DNA of 64,000 bases from Watersipora subatra (taxonomy: Eukaryota > Bryozoa > Gymnolaemata > Cheilostomatida > Watersiporidae), in contig NC_088713.1 of assembly GCF_963576615.1 (NCBI RefSeq), positions 43,550,776 through 43,614,775 of the forward strand, written 5' to 3'. Made by a program: the position numbers and the translations under genes. The stretch's first letter is position 1. Every line of letters starts with the position of its first letter. The notes under the pieces are model-generated. The model made no database searches. It was not told the DNA's origin and was given only the letters and a program-made list of their open reading frames with translations. Shown piece by piece: positions 35,811 through 45,400 of the stretch.

Positions 35811-38800
35811 AAACCATCTTACCTAGAATATAACAACCATATAAAACAAAACCATAAAACATATATAAAGATATATACTAGCTGTGCTACCCGGCATTGC
35901 TCGGGTAATAAAAAAGTCTTTGGTCACAAAATTGATTTGCATTTAACATATAACAACATTTGCCATTTTAACTATTAAATTTCATAGCATGAGAACATTT
36001 TTGACTAAAATCAGGCTGTAACTGATGAGCGCCAAGTGTGAAACAATGTTGTAGCTGCCATGAAAATTTTTCGAAAACATCTAGTTGCGATATGCTCTAC
36101 TCCCATAGTTTAGAGTTTTCTTTTTAACCTTAATTTCTTTGTAACGATACGTAGGTATATATATTTTACAGATATACATGTATGCCCATCAAAAGAGAAT
36201 TTTTAATAAAAGACCAATTTTATTGAAACGTTTTTATATAAAGAGCAAGTATTACCGGTTTTTAAAAGCAGCAACTCATACAATGCAGAGTACAGTCATA
36301 CCTCGACATACGAGCCTAATGTGTTCTTGGACTGAGCTTGCATGTCAATTTACTCATGTCTCAAGACACTATTTACTATATAAATTAACTAAATACAAAT
36401 AAATCTGTTACTTTGCTTTGAAAAAAGACATAAAACCGGATATTACAGTTGGAAAACGTGTTTCAACTGTCGCAATTCAAAACATATGGCAACAAAATAA
36501 CAAATACCTATTTAGTTGTTAAAATGTGAAATAAATGTAACATTATTTTGTACACTACTGTAACTAAACTTTTAATTTAATTTAAATGAGTTAAGCTTAC
36601 TAAGCACACACTTAACGTCTTATCGTCACTTAACGTTTTATCCTTTTATTAAACTTAAATTAATTCTGTGGTCATAATTTTTTATCGCTTTCCAGTTTGG
36701 CACTTTTCACCTCACTTTCACTATAACTTTTAGCCAACCTTTTGAAAACTTTTTTCAAACTGATTTGAGGAGAATGACCGGGCAGTACTATTCTCAAAAT
36801 CAGCCTCTTGCCTCCTTGACCATATAGTGGCCATCGAGAACTGGCTCGTATTTCAAAGATTACTCGTATCACAAGGAAGAAACTTCAAGAAGGCTCAAAA
36901 TGCATCTCTCATCTCGATTTTCTCATGTTGAGGCACTCGTATGTCGAAGTTTGATTATGAATGTACTACAGAATTAAATTTTGATGCGTTTATGCAAATG
37001 CTATCTAGTCTATAATATGACTCAAAAAGTTACACCAGCAAGTGTGTACAGCAACGTTTTAAATCATATTTTTAAAGGTAGGGCCGCACGAGACAAAATT
37101 CTCACGAAATCGGCGAAATTTTGACGAAACGATTCGGACGAATTGACATTTGGACGAATTCATCCATCGTTGGTTGCGCACGATGAACGAATCCTGAATT
37201 GGACGAAACATCAGAAATTCCTACGAATCGTTGTTTGATTGGCCAGTTGAAAAGGTTAGTTGAATGGTGAAGGTCGTTTTCTTTGGCGCATATCCAGAAA
37301 AAAATAAGAGTGAGAGATTTTATCTGTTTTGAAGAGAGAGAGTTGATTTTGCGTTTAAAATGGAAGACAACCATCTGGAACTGTTTATAGACTTGGTTAG
37401 GGAGAGAAAAGTTATATGGTGCAAACGAGAGAACGACTATAAGGACTCAAGAGGGGTGAAACTGAACAATTTTAAGGACATTGTCAGTGAATTGGAGAGG
37501 GCTTTTCTCTCAAATCCCTGATCAGATTTGCATAAACTCCCAGTTGATCACTTTTCTCATTTATTGGGTGGACCCAATACCTTCTGTCTGAGTTTGTAGT
37601 GAGAGTCCTCTTTTTCTGTTTGAGTAGCAGATATTTTTTCTTTAGCAGCAGCAAAGCAATTCTTCTCCTTTGATTGTCATCCATGTTTGTACTGAAGCAA
37701 ATGATTGAAATGGAATCGGCTTAAATTAACCACCGCGTTCTGATTGGCTAGTTGAAAGTTAGTTTCGTACGAATCCGTGGTGGGGAAACTCCGTGTGGCA
37801 GGTCAGAAACTTTGTACGAATGGAATTTTCCAGATTAGTTGAAATTACACGATATGTGTGGCCCTACCTTAAGTAGAACTCCTTTCTACTACCAAAACAT
37901 TAAACAGGTCTTATGCAACCAGACTACATACCATTCTATTCGGAATCTTATGTAACTAACCACAGTAGCACTATCCCGTATTTTTAGTTGCAACAGTGTT
38001 TTCCAGCTATTGTGTTTCACGTCTTGTGAGCATGAAATATTTTCTGACTATAATAAAACGTTGTTTGATACATTGTTTGTATAAAAAGGTGCCGGTGACA
38101 ACACCAGCAGAACCAGGCATGAAGATGGGTGGCACTGTTTACTACCAATCTCCACCTCCTCAGAGACCAGAAGGAACAACATATTATGCCACTCAGCCAC
38201 CACCAGAAACAGGCGCAACGTTCTACGGGACGACGCAGCAGGCACCTTCTACTCCTCCTTCTGGAGCGTCTTATTACCCCAAGCCTCCCGGCCCGGAACA
38301 ACAAGGCGCTGTCTTTTATAACACTCAGACTCAAGCGGCTAGCGGTGGCCAACCAAAGCCTCGCGCCAAGAATATTATCGCGATTGTTAAACCAGAGGTT
38401 AGTCAGTCTGTATTGTCATGGTCCTACGGCTAGTGCTATTGGTAGTGGTAAATGCTCTTATAAACCAGGTCACATAAGCAATTGTTGTCATAAAACACGT
38501 CATGCAGGTAATCGTCTCTATAAAGTATGCATTGTAGGTGGTTGTGCTCATAAAATGGGTCATGTAGGTAATTATACTCATAAACACATTGGTGTGCCAT
38601 CTAATTTACACTTCTTTATTACAATCAGGCATCCCCAAATAAAGAGGAAAGACTGGTCAGTGACACAGACAGCTCTAACCTCACCCAAGATGAGTCTAGC
38701 AAGCAGCTATCCTTAGAACAACCAATCAGAGAGCCTGTAGCAACTAGTCATCCACCAGACAGCACCACTGTCTCATCTCTTGACACTGACTCTAATAATG

Positions 38801-39829
38801 TTGATGGACAGGTACAGTCTGTTAATGTTGAACAACAAATCGTTGACCATCCACCAACAAGTTCACTACTAAGTGATCAACAAAAAGTATTAGAAGTCGA
38901 AAAGAACTCTATAGAAGATCGATCAGATGAGCTGATAACATCGTCACAATCAGCAGAAACACTAGATGAAGGCGACTCGAAAGATACTGGTATGGAAGAA
39001 ACGCAGCTAAAGTCACGAATACAATTGCCAGAAAATCCCGTGAATCACGAAAAAGCGCCGTCTCCGCATGACGATTCAATGGTAATTGAGTCATGCGAAG
39101 GGGACACAGTAAAGGTAGAAGAAAGTCGCCTCGTCGATTTAAGTGAGAATGAGAAAGAGAAAAGGGAGAACTGCTCCGCAAGTGGTGAGGTATGTCTAAT
39201 GGTTAGCTTCATATCAAGGAAGGATATTAGCTTACTGCTGCTTGTAGGCAGCATTGGTCATAGACCAAGAGAGTATAATAGCAGATAATTATATATACAT
39301 GTATATATATAATTATATATACATGTATATATATAATTATATATACATGTATATTTATATTAAGAAAGTTCATAAACTAGTGGTTTCAAAGTAAATTATG
39401 TTCTTTAATTCACAGTTTAATTGGTTGTCTGCTCAAAATACAGTTTAAATTGAATTTGGTACTGATTTGAATTTATAATTGGCTTGGTATTTTCAGCATG
39501 GTCTTTGGTCTATGGTATAGGCCATACCAAAATATGGCCTAGACATAGATCATAGACCAAGAGAGTGTTATAGCATAGATGAGTGTAATTCTTTGCTCAA
39601 TTATAAACAAACTTTTCATAAACTGGTGGTTTTGAAAGTATATTGTTTTTCTTTCACTTACAGTCTAATTGGTTTTGTCTAGACTCAACTCTTTATCAGC
39701 AGAAACCGTATCTTTCAGCACACGGAATCACTCTTAGGAGGTGGAGACACTGAGACTGTTAGAGAAAAGACAGAGATAGAACAAGAAGCGGATGCACCTA
39801 CCGAACAAGGTGATGCCTCTCAAAAGTGA
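17517..39829 (+). CDS. CASC3: CASC3 (Barentsz/MLN51), exon junction complex subunit
   Basis: Coding exons: 17517-17612, 18722-18743, 19951-20062, 20794-20865, 21408-21575, 23809-24087, 26292-26434, 27262-27345, 30557-30613, 32351-32545, 34882-35216, 38089-38397, 38629-39189 and 39719-39829 (the last may start at 39683). All have AG/GT borders and join in one frame, about 847-859 residues; human CASC3 has 703. Residues about 71-135 form the SELOR region that clamps eIF4A3 and RNA: NPAFIPRKGMFYEHDSRG, LWKSKEKWGHD (the W-x-H-D contact) and APKSRDELIRDYGYDI. An RGG-rich stretch follows at about 171-195. EGRPKRYSKQRQ, Gly-Met/Gly-Ile repeats and a Pro/Tyr-rich part (GAVFYNTQTQ, QPKPRAK) match the order seen in vertebrate CASC3. 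The acidic, Ser-rich C-terminal tail (exons 13-14) is longer than usual. Role from the family: EJC assembly, nonsense-mediated decay and mRNA localisation. Confidence 0.93.
17693..17884. mobile_element. hAT-like MITE, 192 bp, in CASC3 intron 1
   Basis: The ends CATACCTGCCAAC and (from the right) CACACCTGCCAAC are inverted. An exact 8-bp duplication TTTACGCT lies at 17685-17692 and 17885-17892, the hallmark of hAT elements. Internal CTCACGCATT words are repeated in both orientations. Confidence 0.88.
20265..20510. repeat. SINE-like dispersed repeat fragment, CASC3 intron 3
   Basis: The segment containing GAATGCCCTTCCTAACACC and CAAACCACTGACCTA resembles the sequence at about 49540-49600 (CTTCCTAACATCACC, GAACCGCTGACCTACTG), where it adjoins a tRNA-like head. 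Boundaries are approximate. Confidence 0.4.
21737..22110 (-). mobile_element. Dispersed Helitron-like repeat, copy 3, CASC3 intron 5
   Basis: It matches the copy at 10004-10410 through most of its length (CTAGCCAAATG, TATTAAAAACAGCTTATAAA, CATTAGCCTGGCACATTGC). It ends with a SINE-like segment containing GGTTCCGAGATGAAATCCAG. Confidence 0.6.
22789..22874. repeat. (TA)n microsatellite, about 85 bp
   Basis: Uninterrupted TA dinucleotides lie within CASC3 intron 5. Confidence 0.95.
24425..24535 (-). repeat. tRNA-derived SINE head, CASC3 intron 6
   Basis: On the minus strand this reads GTGGCACAAGGCAGTTGATT, then GTAAGTTCAAATCCTGTA, resembling Pol III A and B boxes. A diverged relative lies at about 62570-62660, also on the minus strand. 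It is not a tRNA gene, since no cloverleaf can be formed. Confidence 0.45.
24721..24802 (+). other. Candidate alternative CASC3 exon ending in a stop
   Basis: A strong acceptor (TTTTTCGATGTTTCCTTTCAG, ending at 24720) is followed by sequence that continues the phase-2 frame of exon 6 for 27 codons (beginning SEVTSPIKRKSTRN) and then TAA. No good donor follows before the stop. It could be an alternative terminal or premature-stop exon; no RNA evidence is available. Confidence 0.3.
24872..25312. mobile_element. Degraded relative of the CAGACGGTTCCC MITE
   Basis: The left end CAGATGCTACCCTACTCACG and the following GAACATTCGTGTTATGAACAACGG match the element at 12261-13085. The right end is poorly preserved. 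It lies in CASC3 intron 6. Confidence 0.5.
26513..26967. mobile_element. Harbinger-like MITE, 455 bp, TTA target, CASC3 intron 7
   Basis: The inverted termini AGGCCGGTTCACACTATGTC and (from the right) AGGTTGGTTCACATTATATC are flanked by TTA at 26510-26512 and 26968-26970. It contains CG-rich words such as CGGCGATATA. The open frames of 104 and 67 codons overlapping it are not genes. Confidence 0.82.
27433..27985. mobile_element. Truncated pogo-like repeat, CASC3 intron 8
   Basis: Internal words (AACTTTAATTTAATTTGATT, GCTTCGCTTTCACAATAACG, TTTAGCCGACAT) correspond to those of the element at 36293-36962 (CTCACTTTCACTATAACTTT, TTAGCCAACC). The right side is cut by the next MITE. Confidence 0.4.
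27986..29212. mobile_element. TA-target MITE with CCGTATAYCC ends, CASC3 intron 8
   Basis: The left end CCGTATACCCCGCATATAAA and the right end (read inward) CCGTATATCCTCCATATAAG are flanked by TA; length is 1227 bp. No transposase was recognised. Confidence 0.7.
29578..30040. repeat. 43-bp minisatellite, about 10-11 diverged units, CASC3 intron 8
   Basis: Units follow the pattern GGCTGACATGCTGGCTCAGG then TGGCTGTATATCCTTGCACTAAT. They differ by several substitutions each and become less regular after about 29930. Confidence 0.9.
30687..31384. mobile_element. TA-target MITE with CAGGATGAAAATATTCG ends, CASC3 intron 9
   Basis: The inverted termini CAGGATGAAAATATTCG are identical at both ends and flanked by TA; length is 698 bp. 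Subterminal TTCGCG words are frequent. An internal 12-bp inverted repeat (AAGGGTTAACTC / GAGTTAACCCTT) lies at about 30788-30830. Confidence 0.85.
32589..33467. mobile_element. TA-target MITE with palindromic terminal repeats, CASC3 intron 10
   Basis: The termini CTGTAAGTCCTCATGCTCAA and, from the right, CCGTAAGTCCTCATGCTCAA continue into the self-complementary CAAGCCGTGCGGCTTG; TA flanks both sides. Length is 879 bp. There is no transposase; the 62-codon frame at 33385 is part of the repeat. Confidence 0.82.
33623..34661. mobile_element. pogo-like MITE with CARTAGACGCTCC ends, CASC3 intron 10
   Basis: The left end CAATAGACGCTCCAACAATG and the right end (read inward) CAGTAGACGCTCCCATAACA are followed by TA. 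It is related to the element at 47573-48543. Length is about 1.04 kb. Confidence 0.75.
34951..35110 (+). repeat. Coding repeat in CASC3 exon 11 (Gly-Met/Gly-Ile units)
   Basis: A roughly 30-nt unit encodes AQGIPTQGMP or AQGIPGQGMP several times in tandem. All units keep the reading frame, so the repeat lengthens the low-complexity part of the protein. Confidence 0.9.
35217..35740. other. Start of CASC3 intron 11
   Basis: AT-rich intron; no gene or clear element was recognised before the microsatellite. Confidence 0.4.
35733..35812. repeat. (TA)n(CA)n microsatellite, CASC3 intron 11
   Basis: About 30 TA units are followed by about 7 CA units. Words flanking it are mirrored (ACATCTAGGTAAGATAG on the left, CATCTTACCTAGAATATAAC on the right), so the microsatellite sits in the centre of an inverted repeat. 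Confidence 0.9.
35878..36150 (-). mobile_element. Helitron-like element end, CASC3 intron 11
   Basis: On the minus strand it ends with the hairpin CCCGAGCAATGCCGGG, a short spacer and CTAG before T. The adjoining sequence (AAAAAGTCTTTGGTCACAAA, CATAACAACATTTGCCATTT) is shared with 42048-42180. The outer boundary is uncertain. Confidence 0.6.
36293..36962. mobile_element. pogo/Tigger-like MITE with CAGTCATACCTCGACATACG ends, CASC3 intron 11
   Basis: The left terminus CAGTCATACCTCGACATACG follows TA. The right terminus, read inward, contains CTTCGACATACGAGTGCCTC but is degraded at its tip. Length is about 670 bp. No transposase is present. Confidence 0.65.
37076..37869. mobile_element. Harbinger-like MITE, 794 bp, TAA target, CASC3 intron 11
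   Basis: The termini AGGTAGGGCCGCAC and (from the right) AGGTAGGGCCACAC are inverted and flanked by TAA at 37073-37075 and 37870-37872. Internal GACGAA / TTCGTAC words are repeated near both ends. Short internal frames have no recognisable domain. Confidence 0.85.
38433..38590. repeat. Minisatellite of about 39 bp, four units, CASC3 intron 12
   Basis: Units share CTCATAAAA..GGTCATGTAGGTAATTGT-like words. They begin just after the donor of exon 12. Confidence 0.7.
39190..39718. repeat. CASC3 intron 13 with internal duplication
   Basis: Two copies of a block of about 200-290 bp lie in tandem, sharing CATAGACCAAGAGAGT, TTCATAAACT.GTGGTTT and TCACAG/TTACAG followed by T.TAATTGGTT. The block includes a splice-acceptor-like sequence. 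A TA-rich threefold repeat (ATAATTATATATACATGT) lies at 39288-39355. Confidence 0.7.
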
Positions 39830-40344
39830 TGAAAGAGTTGTGGTTAACTTATCTGGTTAAAAGCATACGTTCTCATGATGAATTTCCCATAATGGTTTGT
39901 AGCCTGAATGAGCTACCTCACTTTACATACTCCTTCACCATAAATACAGCCCATTAAATTTGACTTGTTTTTTGCTTCTTTCTGAGTTCATGACTCATTT
40001 TGTCTTTTTTATTTTTTGATGGCAATGGCTTACTAAAAATATCAGTTTGGAAATTTTGTGTAGCTCTGTAAATCTTTTTTGAACTGATGCCGACATTTAG
40101 GATTAACAAGTTCATTCCAGTAGTCTGAGATTTATTTAAAGCAAAATATGCCGGGTGACTTGTAACATTGACCGCAGCATAGCTCATGTAAAGGTTGCTA
40201 TAGCATTCGACATTAGTCGTCAAACAGTTTCAACACACCAGCTATAGGTGGTTGGTAAAACTGTAGCAAATTTCAACAGGATCCAGCACATAAGCTAGTC
40301 ACTATGTCCTAAACTAGAACAAAGTTGAGAAGGTCACATATCAT
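39830..40344. other. CASC3 3' UTR and gap to the convergent gene
   Basis: This lies between the CASC3 stop and the stop of the minus-strand sulfotransferase-like gene. No strict AATAAA was found near the CASC3 stop (ACCATAAATAC lies at about 39938). Confidence 0.4.
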
Positions 40345-43022
40345 CTAAATGCTGTTGGAAAGATCAAAAGAACTATGTAGATCTGGCACATTAAATTCTT
40401 TAAAAATCATGTTACAACGCTTAACGCATTCAGCATCTTTGGTCCATGTATGCTGATAGAGTCTCTTTGGGCCAGCCCATTTTGCATTGGCAACACCAGC
40501 TTGACTGTCAAAGTCTAAGGCTGCGCAAGCTACGTCTACCAGCTCTGTTGAAACGCCGAGGTAATCAAATACCTTAGCCACTGTTCCTCGCTTGTCTTGC
40601 ACCATAAAATCATATTTGATCGATTTGATGTTGACTCCATTTTGAATCGCCAGACGGATCGTTGAAACCTTTGATGCCCAAGCAAGACAAGACCATTCCA
40701 TAAAGTTTTGAGGACATACTTTAGTGATAACGGGTGATAACAAGCGGTAAAAATGCTCAGTACCATTGGTCAGCTTAACCGAATTGAATATTTGAAACCA
40801 CCATTTGTCATCTGCTGGATTGCGGTTAAGAAACTTTCCTAACTTGTAGCGAGTGATGGGGTGCGACCCAAATGCCTTTGTTAGCGATGTAATAGAAGGG
40901 AGGGAGTCTCGATAGGCCATCAGCATTTTGTGCTGAGGAAAAAGCTCTGAAATGGTATCTATCATAAGCTCATCAAACGGAACCCCTTTCCAGAAGGTTG
41001 AGCTGTTTTCTGGCGTTTGCCTTAGATGAATCTTAATCATGGCCACCATAATTCGTTTATATTCAACGGTTTTGGAAAAACTTTCAGCGCTGTAATGACC
41101 ATGGTCGCCATACATGATACTGTAAAGCATAGCTTGAGGTTCAGAGAATGCTGTCCATCCTGGTAAAGAGTTGAACACCTGAACCCATGCTGTTGAGCCA
41201 CACCTGCTGGTATGAAACATCCAAACAACATTTCGATTACTGACATCAATCTTCTCTGCTAAAGCATAGAAATCTTCAACGGCGATGACGATCAACCTTA
41301 CAGCGTGTTTACTCTGAGCCTGCCAGAGAAAAGGATGGATTTTTACATCAAACGCATCGCAGTCGACTTCTGTAAAGACTGCCTTTTCTGAAGTGACTGA
41401 TAGAAGATGCACCCGGTTGTGAAGTACAATATTTAGTGGGGCAAACCTTTCATGAACGGTAAAGAAAGTTTGAGGAAGTGGTGAATCCATCATAAGGATT
41501 AGTCCAGATAATTCGCAGAACTTGAGCCGGTGTTGCTGTTTCCTCCCCCTTCTTTATTGAGTTTATCCTCGATGCTGTTCCTAAAACAGAAACGATGCTT
41601 ACGAGTCTTTCAAGAAAATTAGAAATTCATGATGGTTGTCTTTCCTGTTCACATTTGAGAACTATTACTTGTGGAACTCGAATTATGGACTCTTAATATT
41701 TGGCACAAAAGTTATTAGGTAAAAACGAAAAACAATGATTTGAAAGAAAAAAAATGAACATACAGTAAAAACAATTCAAGCTCTAATGGGGTTAATGTCT
41801 AAAAAAAACTTGGGCATTCACACTGCACATTGCTGTTTTGCTTTTCTACAAACTTCTCGGTAAAATGAACTGAAAATTAAAGTGCCAGGTTCGGTTCGGA
41901 TTAAGAGGCAGACAATCACACATTAAACCTAGCTTCCTTGTCAAATAAATATAATATCAAGATGTCTGAGCACCAAGCAGTCAAAGTTATGAAACTAGTC
42001 AGGTATTAGGCACGAGCAAACATTCCAGTTCACGTTTTATCACAAGGCTAGCTGTGCTACCCATGTAATAAAAAGTCTTTGGTCAGAAAATTGAATTGTA
42101 TTCAAGATATAACAACAATTGCCATTCTAACTTTTAAACTTCATATCATGAGAAAAATCTTTTGTGCAGGTCAAACCAAGGGAAAAATAAAACGACTATA
42201 AAAAAGTTTAGATGTAATTGTGAAATAATTAACAAGTAATAGCTAAATTAGGTTGGTTTTGCTACGATTACAATAAACGATAATTCGGTAATGATACAGT
42301 TAATACGAACTGAGAAAACAAAAAAATCCTGAATATGTAGAATTAATAATAACAATTCTTGCATAGAGTTATGTATAAAAAGGTTACTGTCCCACCAGAA
42401 GCTATCCCTCAAAACTTTAAATATGACGATACGGAGACAATATAATTGTCCGCGCGAGAAGAATTGGCCTTGACCCCAGATATAGTAATCAAACCTTACG
42501 AAAAATATTTCTTAACAGGCGCAGCGATAAAATAATCGGCGTGCGCTATAGCTGGAATGACAGATCCACAGACATTAAAAAAAAATATATATATATATAG
42601 ATGATTACACCTACACTTTTAATGCAGTTAAAGAGGAATGCTTATCTGCTACACAATACATAGAAGCATGGTATTCAATGTTTATCAACCAGTAAATAAC
42701 ATCATGGTTGTATCCCTATCATATCACTAATAGCATAAGCAGCCATTTTTCTAACAGTCAATGTTGCAAAGCTATAAAGTAGGTGAAAATTAGCAGCGAC
42801 TCTTAAAAGCTAAAGATCCATGTCCACATGACAATTCTTCTCTCTGATACATGGATCTACCAAAAGGTAAGTCTCTGAGTAGACACTTTCTAACGTCTTG
42901 GCAACTATAGGAAATAGTTACTCACCGTTGAATATCCAAACCAGGTTGACCAAAACCTCCCACAGAGAATGCAAATACCTCAAGAGTATAAATGATAGAA
43001 CTGTCAATGTTTCATAGACCAT
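40345..43022 (-). CDS. Sulfotransferase-like protein, paralogue A
   Basis: The main exon is 40345-41580 (acceptor TTTCTGTTTTAG), open for 382 codons from the ATG at 41493. Motifs fit a sulfotransferase fold: HTSRCGSTAW at residues 94-103 as the 5'-phosphosulfate loop, and AYRDSLPSITS at 193-203 as the 3'-phosphate site. A first exon at 42926-43022 starts ATG and encodes a hydrophobic segment (LTVLSFILLRYLHSLWEVL), then donor GTGAGT; it would give a type II signal anchor, so a Golgi location is inferred. Paralogue B has a similar first exon. Spliced, however, that frame runs through AQVLRIIWTNPYDG and reaches a TGA after about 45 more codons. Relative to paralogue C this copy has one extra base between that segment and TVHERF. 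Either translation starts at 41493, or a frameshift or assembly error is present. The substrate is unknown. Confidence 0.72.
42048..42180 (-). mobile_element. Helitron-like element end, in intron of paralogue A
   Basis: It starts CTAGCTGTGCTACCCATG (minus-strand 3' end) and continues with AAAAAGTCTTTGGTC and CAATTGCCATT, shared with 35878-36150. The terminal hairpin is partly deleted. The outer limit is uncertain. Confidence 0.5.
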
Positions 43023-43456
43023 CTTTTTAAGGTAACTAGTTTTTCTGAATGTTAGTTCAGCATACCGGCTCAAACTGGTTGTTAGATATGATCAAACTGG
43101 TGCAAGTGAATTACCAGGGCATCATCACTGTTAGATGCTATCAGCCAATGACAGAAGTACAGTCAAAGCCTCGAGTCATATTCAAAGCATATTAGACCAT
43201 GAGACAAAAAGTAGAGAATAGTAAAGCAATACTATACACATTTGAAAGAAGAGCTTTTTCTGCATAACAGTGTTGTATAATGTGGATAGGCAAGGTGTTA
43301 AACCACAGTATGTGTAGTGGATTTTGAGAAGGAAAGAGTATAATGGATGGTTAGGCTGATTGGCGATACGATTTGAGTACTGTAAACAGCAAATATCTAA
43401 ATACACATTTAGCTCCTCAGTATTAAGGGCATTTAAACACTGGTTATAACTGTCTA

Positions 43457-44832
43457 CCCTAGGACACTTATGTATTCGCGGCATCTAACTTTCGCGTTTT
43501 TGCGGTGTCATCCTCTCGCGAAAGTTTCATGTGCGAAACTAAACTATCATAACAAACGAGCGAAAAAGCGAAACTAAATAGCTTTGTTCATTGATACTGT
43601 ATAATTGAATTTTATAACGACATTTATTTTAACGTTTTTAACGACCACTATAGCATCGTTAAAATATAAACCAACAAAATAATTTGACTGTCAAAATTTA
43701 TTACGTTATTATTTTGCAATTATTTAGGATTATTTTCCCATTAGGAATGATTTATAATGATAGGAATTTGATGTCAATGCACATGCATTAGTTAGCGTTA
43801 TCGTTTGCTGGGGACGTCAATCAATGCTGTGAGCACCGTGTGTTGAAAGAAAATAAGACACATGCACTGACACTCGCAGTACTACACAAGCAGCATGGCT
43901 CTGGAAAGGTTTGGATTCACCACTGACACCTCTTCAATAACTTGTAATTTTTTTAGATTTGTTTTGTTTTAAGTGATGTGACTGACGAGACGTTTTTAAA
44001 TTAAAATAGGCAAAACATGACCGCAGTTAATACGCTCAGAAAAAAAACATCTTTTCCTTTTGAGCGTTTTAACAAAGATCAATTTTGCGGATTTTATTTT
44101 AAGTTCATTCGGAGGCTTTTACGCTTTCGATGGGACACGGCCAAGCGGGTGATTGATAAAACTGAATCTTTTGCAAACCTTTATAAAAGTCGTTAACAAA
44201 AAATATTTTGCCTCTGATGATGATAATAATGATGCCTAAGAACTACTAGAGGTTGATGTTTGTCTCTATGGCTTGGAATGAAGTGACATTCTACAGCGAT
44301 AAAAACCGCGTCCATGGCCGTTGGGCAAATAACTTTTCGAATAAAGGATGTCGAGGTCGAGTTATCTGAAGGAATTTATCATTGCGCTGGAACTGACCAA
44401 ACAAATCCGTTTGAGTTGACCTTGTGTTTGAGATGAAATGTTACATTTTATCTGAGGGCGAGTTTTTCGAGTTGGACTGTACTTACCGTAAAAAATTCCC
44501 AAAAAGTTAGGGCGGCTCAGCCGGCCAGCTGCCCCAGTGAAAACTGGCCTGTTGATAGTCCAAGAAACAAATGGCAGCAAGCGATCAAATTGCATTATCG
44601 ACCTTACCCACATCATTCTACCTGCGGTTCACAATTACAAACTAGTCGCAAATTGAATTTTTTTTATCAGGGAACCGAACCTGAGGAATATAATTATGTT
44701 TGTTCCACTGCATTTATTTTTACATCACTATATTTTCGCACTCATCAGAGCTGCGAAATTAAGTTGCTTCGAAATTTTACTCTGTGAGCTACTCACGAAA
44801 CTAAATACTAGCGAAATATAAGTGTCCTAGGG
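43457..44832. mobile_element. TA-target DNA element with CCCTAGGACACTTAT ends, carrying a nested repeat
   Basis: Both ends read CCCTAGGACACTTAT inward and are flanked by TA; length is 1376 bp. Subterminal TTCGCG / CGAAA words are frequent. Inside, at about 43990-44440, lies an inverted, diverged copy of the 14861-16000 element (GATAAAAACCGCGTCCATGG, GTTGGGCAAATAACTTTTCG, GTCGAGTTATCTGAAGG). Confidence 0.8.
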
Positions 44833-45065
44833 TATGTCAGATAGCGAAACACTAAAACATTTTTTTGAAAGCTTTCTAATTTTTTTCATCTAATTTTATC
44901 TTTGCACTACTAATTATATGCCTGGCAAGATCTTTATTGACAATTGTTCATAATGTCATTAGTATATAAGTGTGTAAAAGGATGACCAATGTTATTTGAA
45001 AGGTATTGACTGTAGTAAAGTATTCGATAGGCAGCTGCATAGGCCTTATCTTATCAGACGTATTA
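44833..45065. other. Short intergenic gap
   Basis: Nothing was recognised between the two elements. Confidence 0.4.
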
Positions 45066-45400
45066 AGCCTGGTTCCCATATACCGGCAAGCACCGGCGAC
45101 AGCACCGCAAGGCTATAAACGGTGAAATGTGAATGTACGCGCCGAGTACTCCCGGTAGTTTTCGACGGTCAACACTAGAGTTCAGCGCTGTTCAACTTTC
45201 GAAAAGAGCCGCAAGCAAAACCTCCCAAAATGCGCTATACAGGTGAAGATCAGCACTTTCGAGCCGGCATGGCTAGCGGCCATTTTATGCGATCACCAGC
45301 GGCGCAGCTTTATGTGAACATTAGCCACTGAGCCTAGCGCCGCAAGTGTTTTGCTGTGCAAAATTACCGCGGGTCTCGCATTTGATATGGGAACCAGGCT
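45066..45400. mobile_element. Harbinger-like MITE, 335 bp, TTA target
   Basis: The perfect inverted termini AGCCTGGTTCCCATAT are flanked by TTA at 45063-45065 and 45401-45403. The interior is GC-rich for this window (CCGGCGACAGCACCGC, CACCAGCGGCGCAGC). Confidence 0.9.

Noticed and set aside
35581..35978. Frames with poly-(Ile-Tyr) across the TA/CA repeat
   Set aside because: Dinucleotide repeat artefacts.
38129..38716. 195-codon plus-strand frame overlapping CASC3 exon 12
   Set aside because: It is an alternative frame of the exon running into the intron minisatellite; the CASC3 frame is supported by homology and phase.
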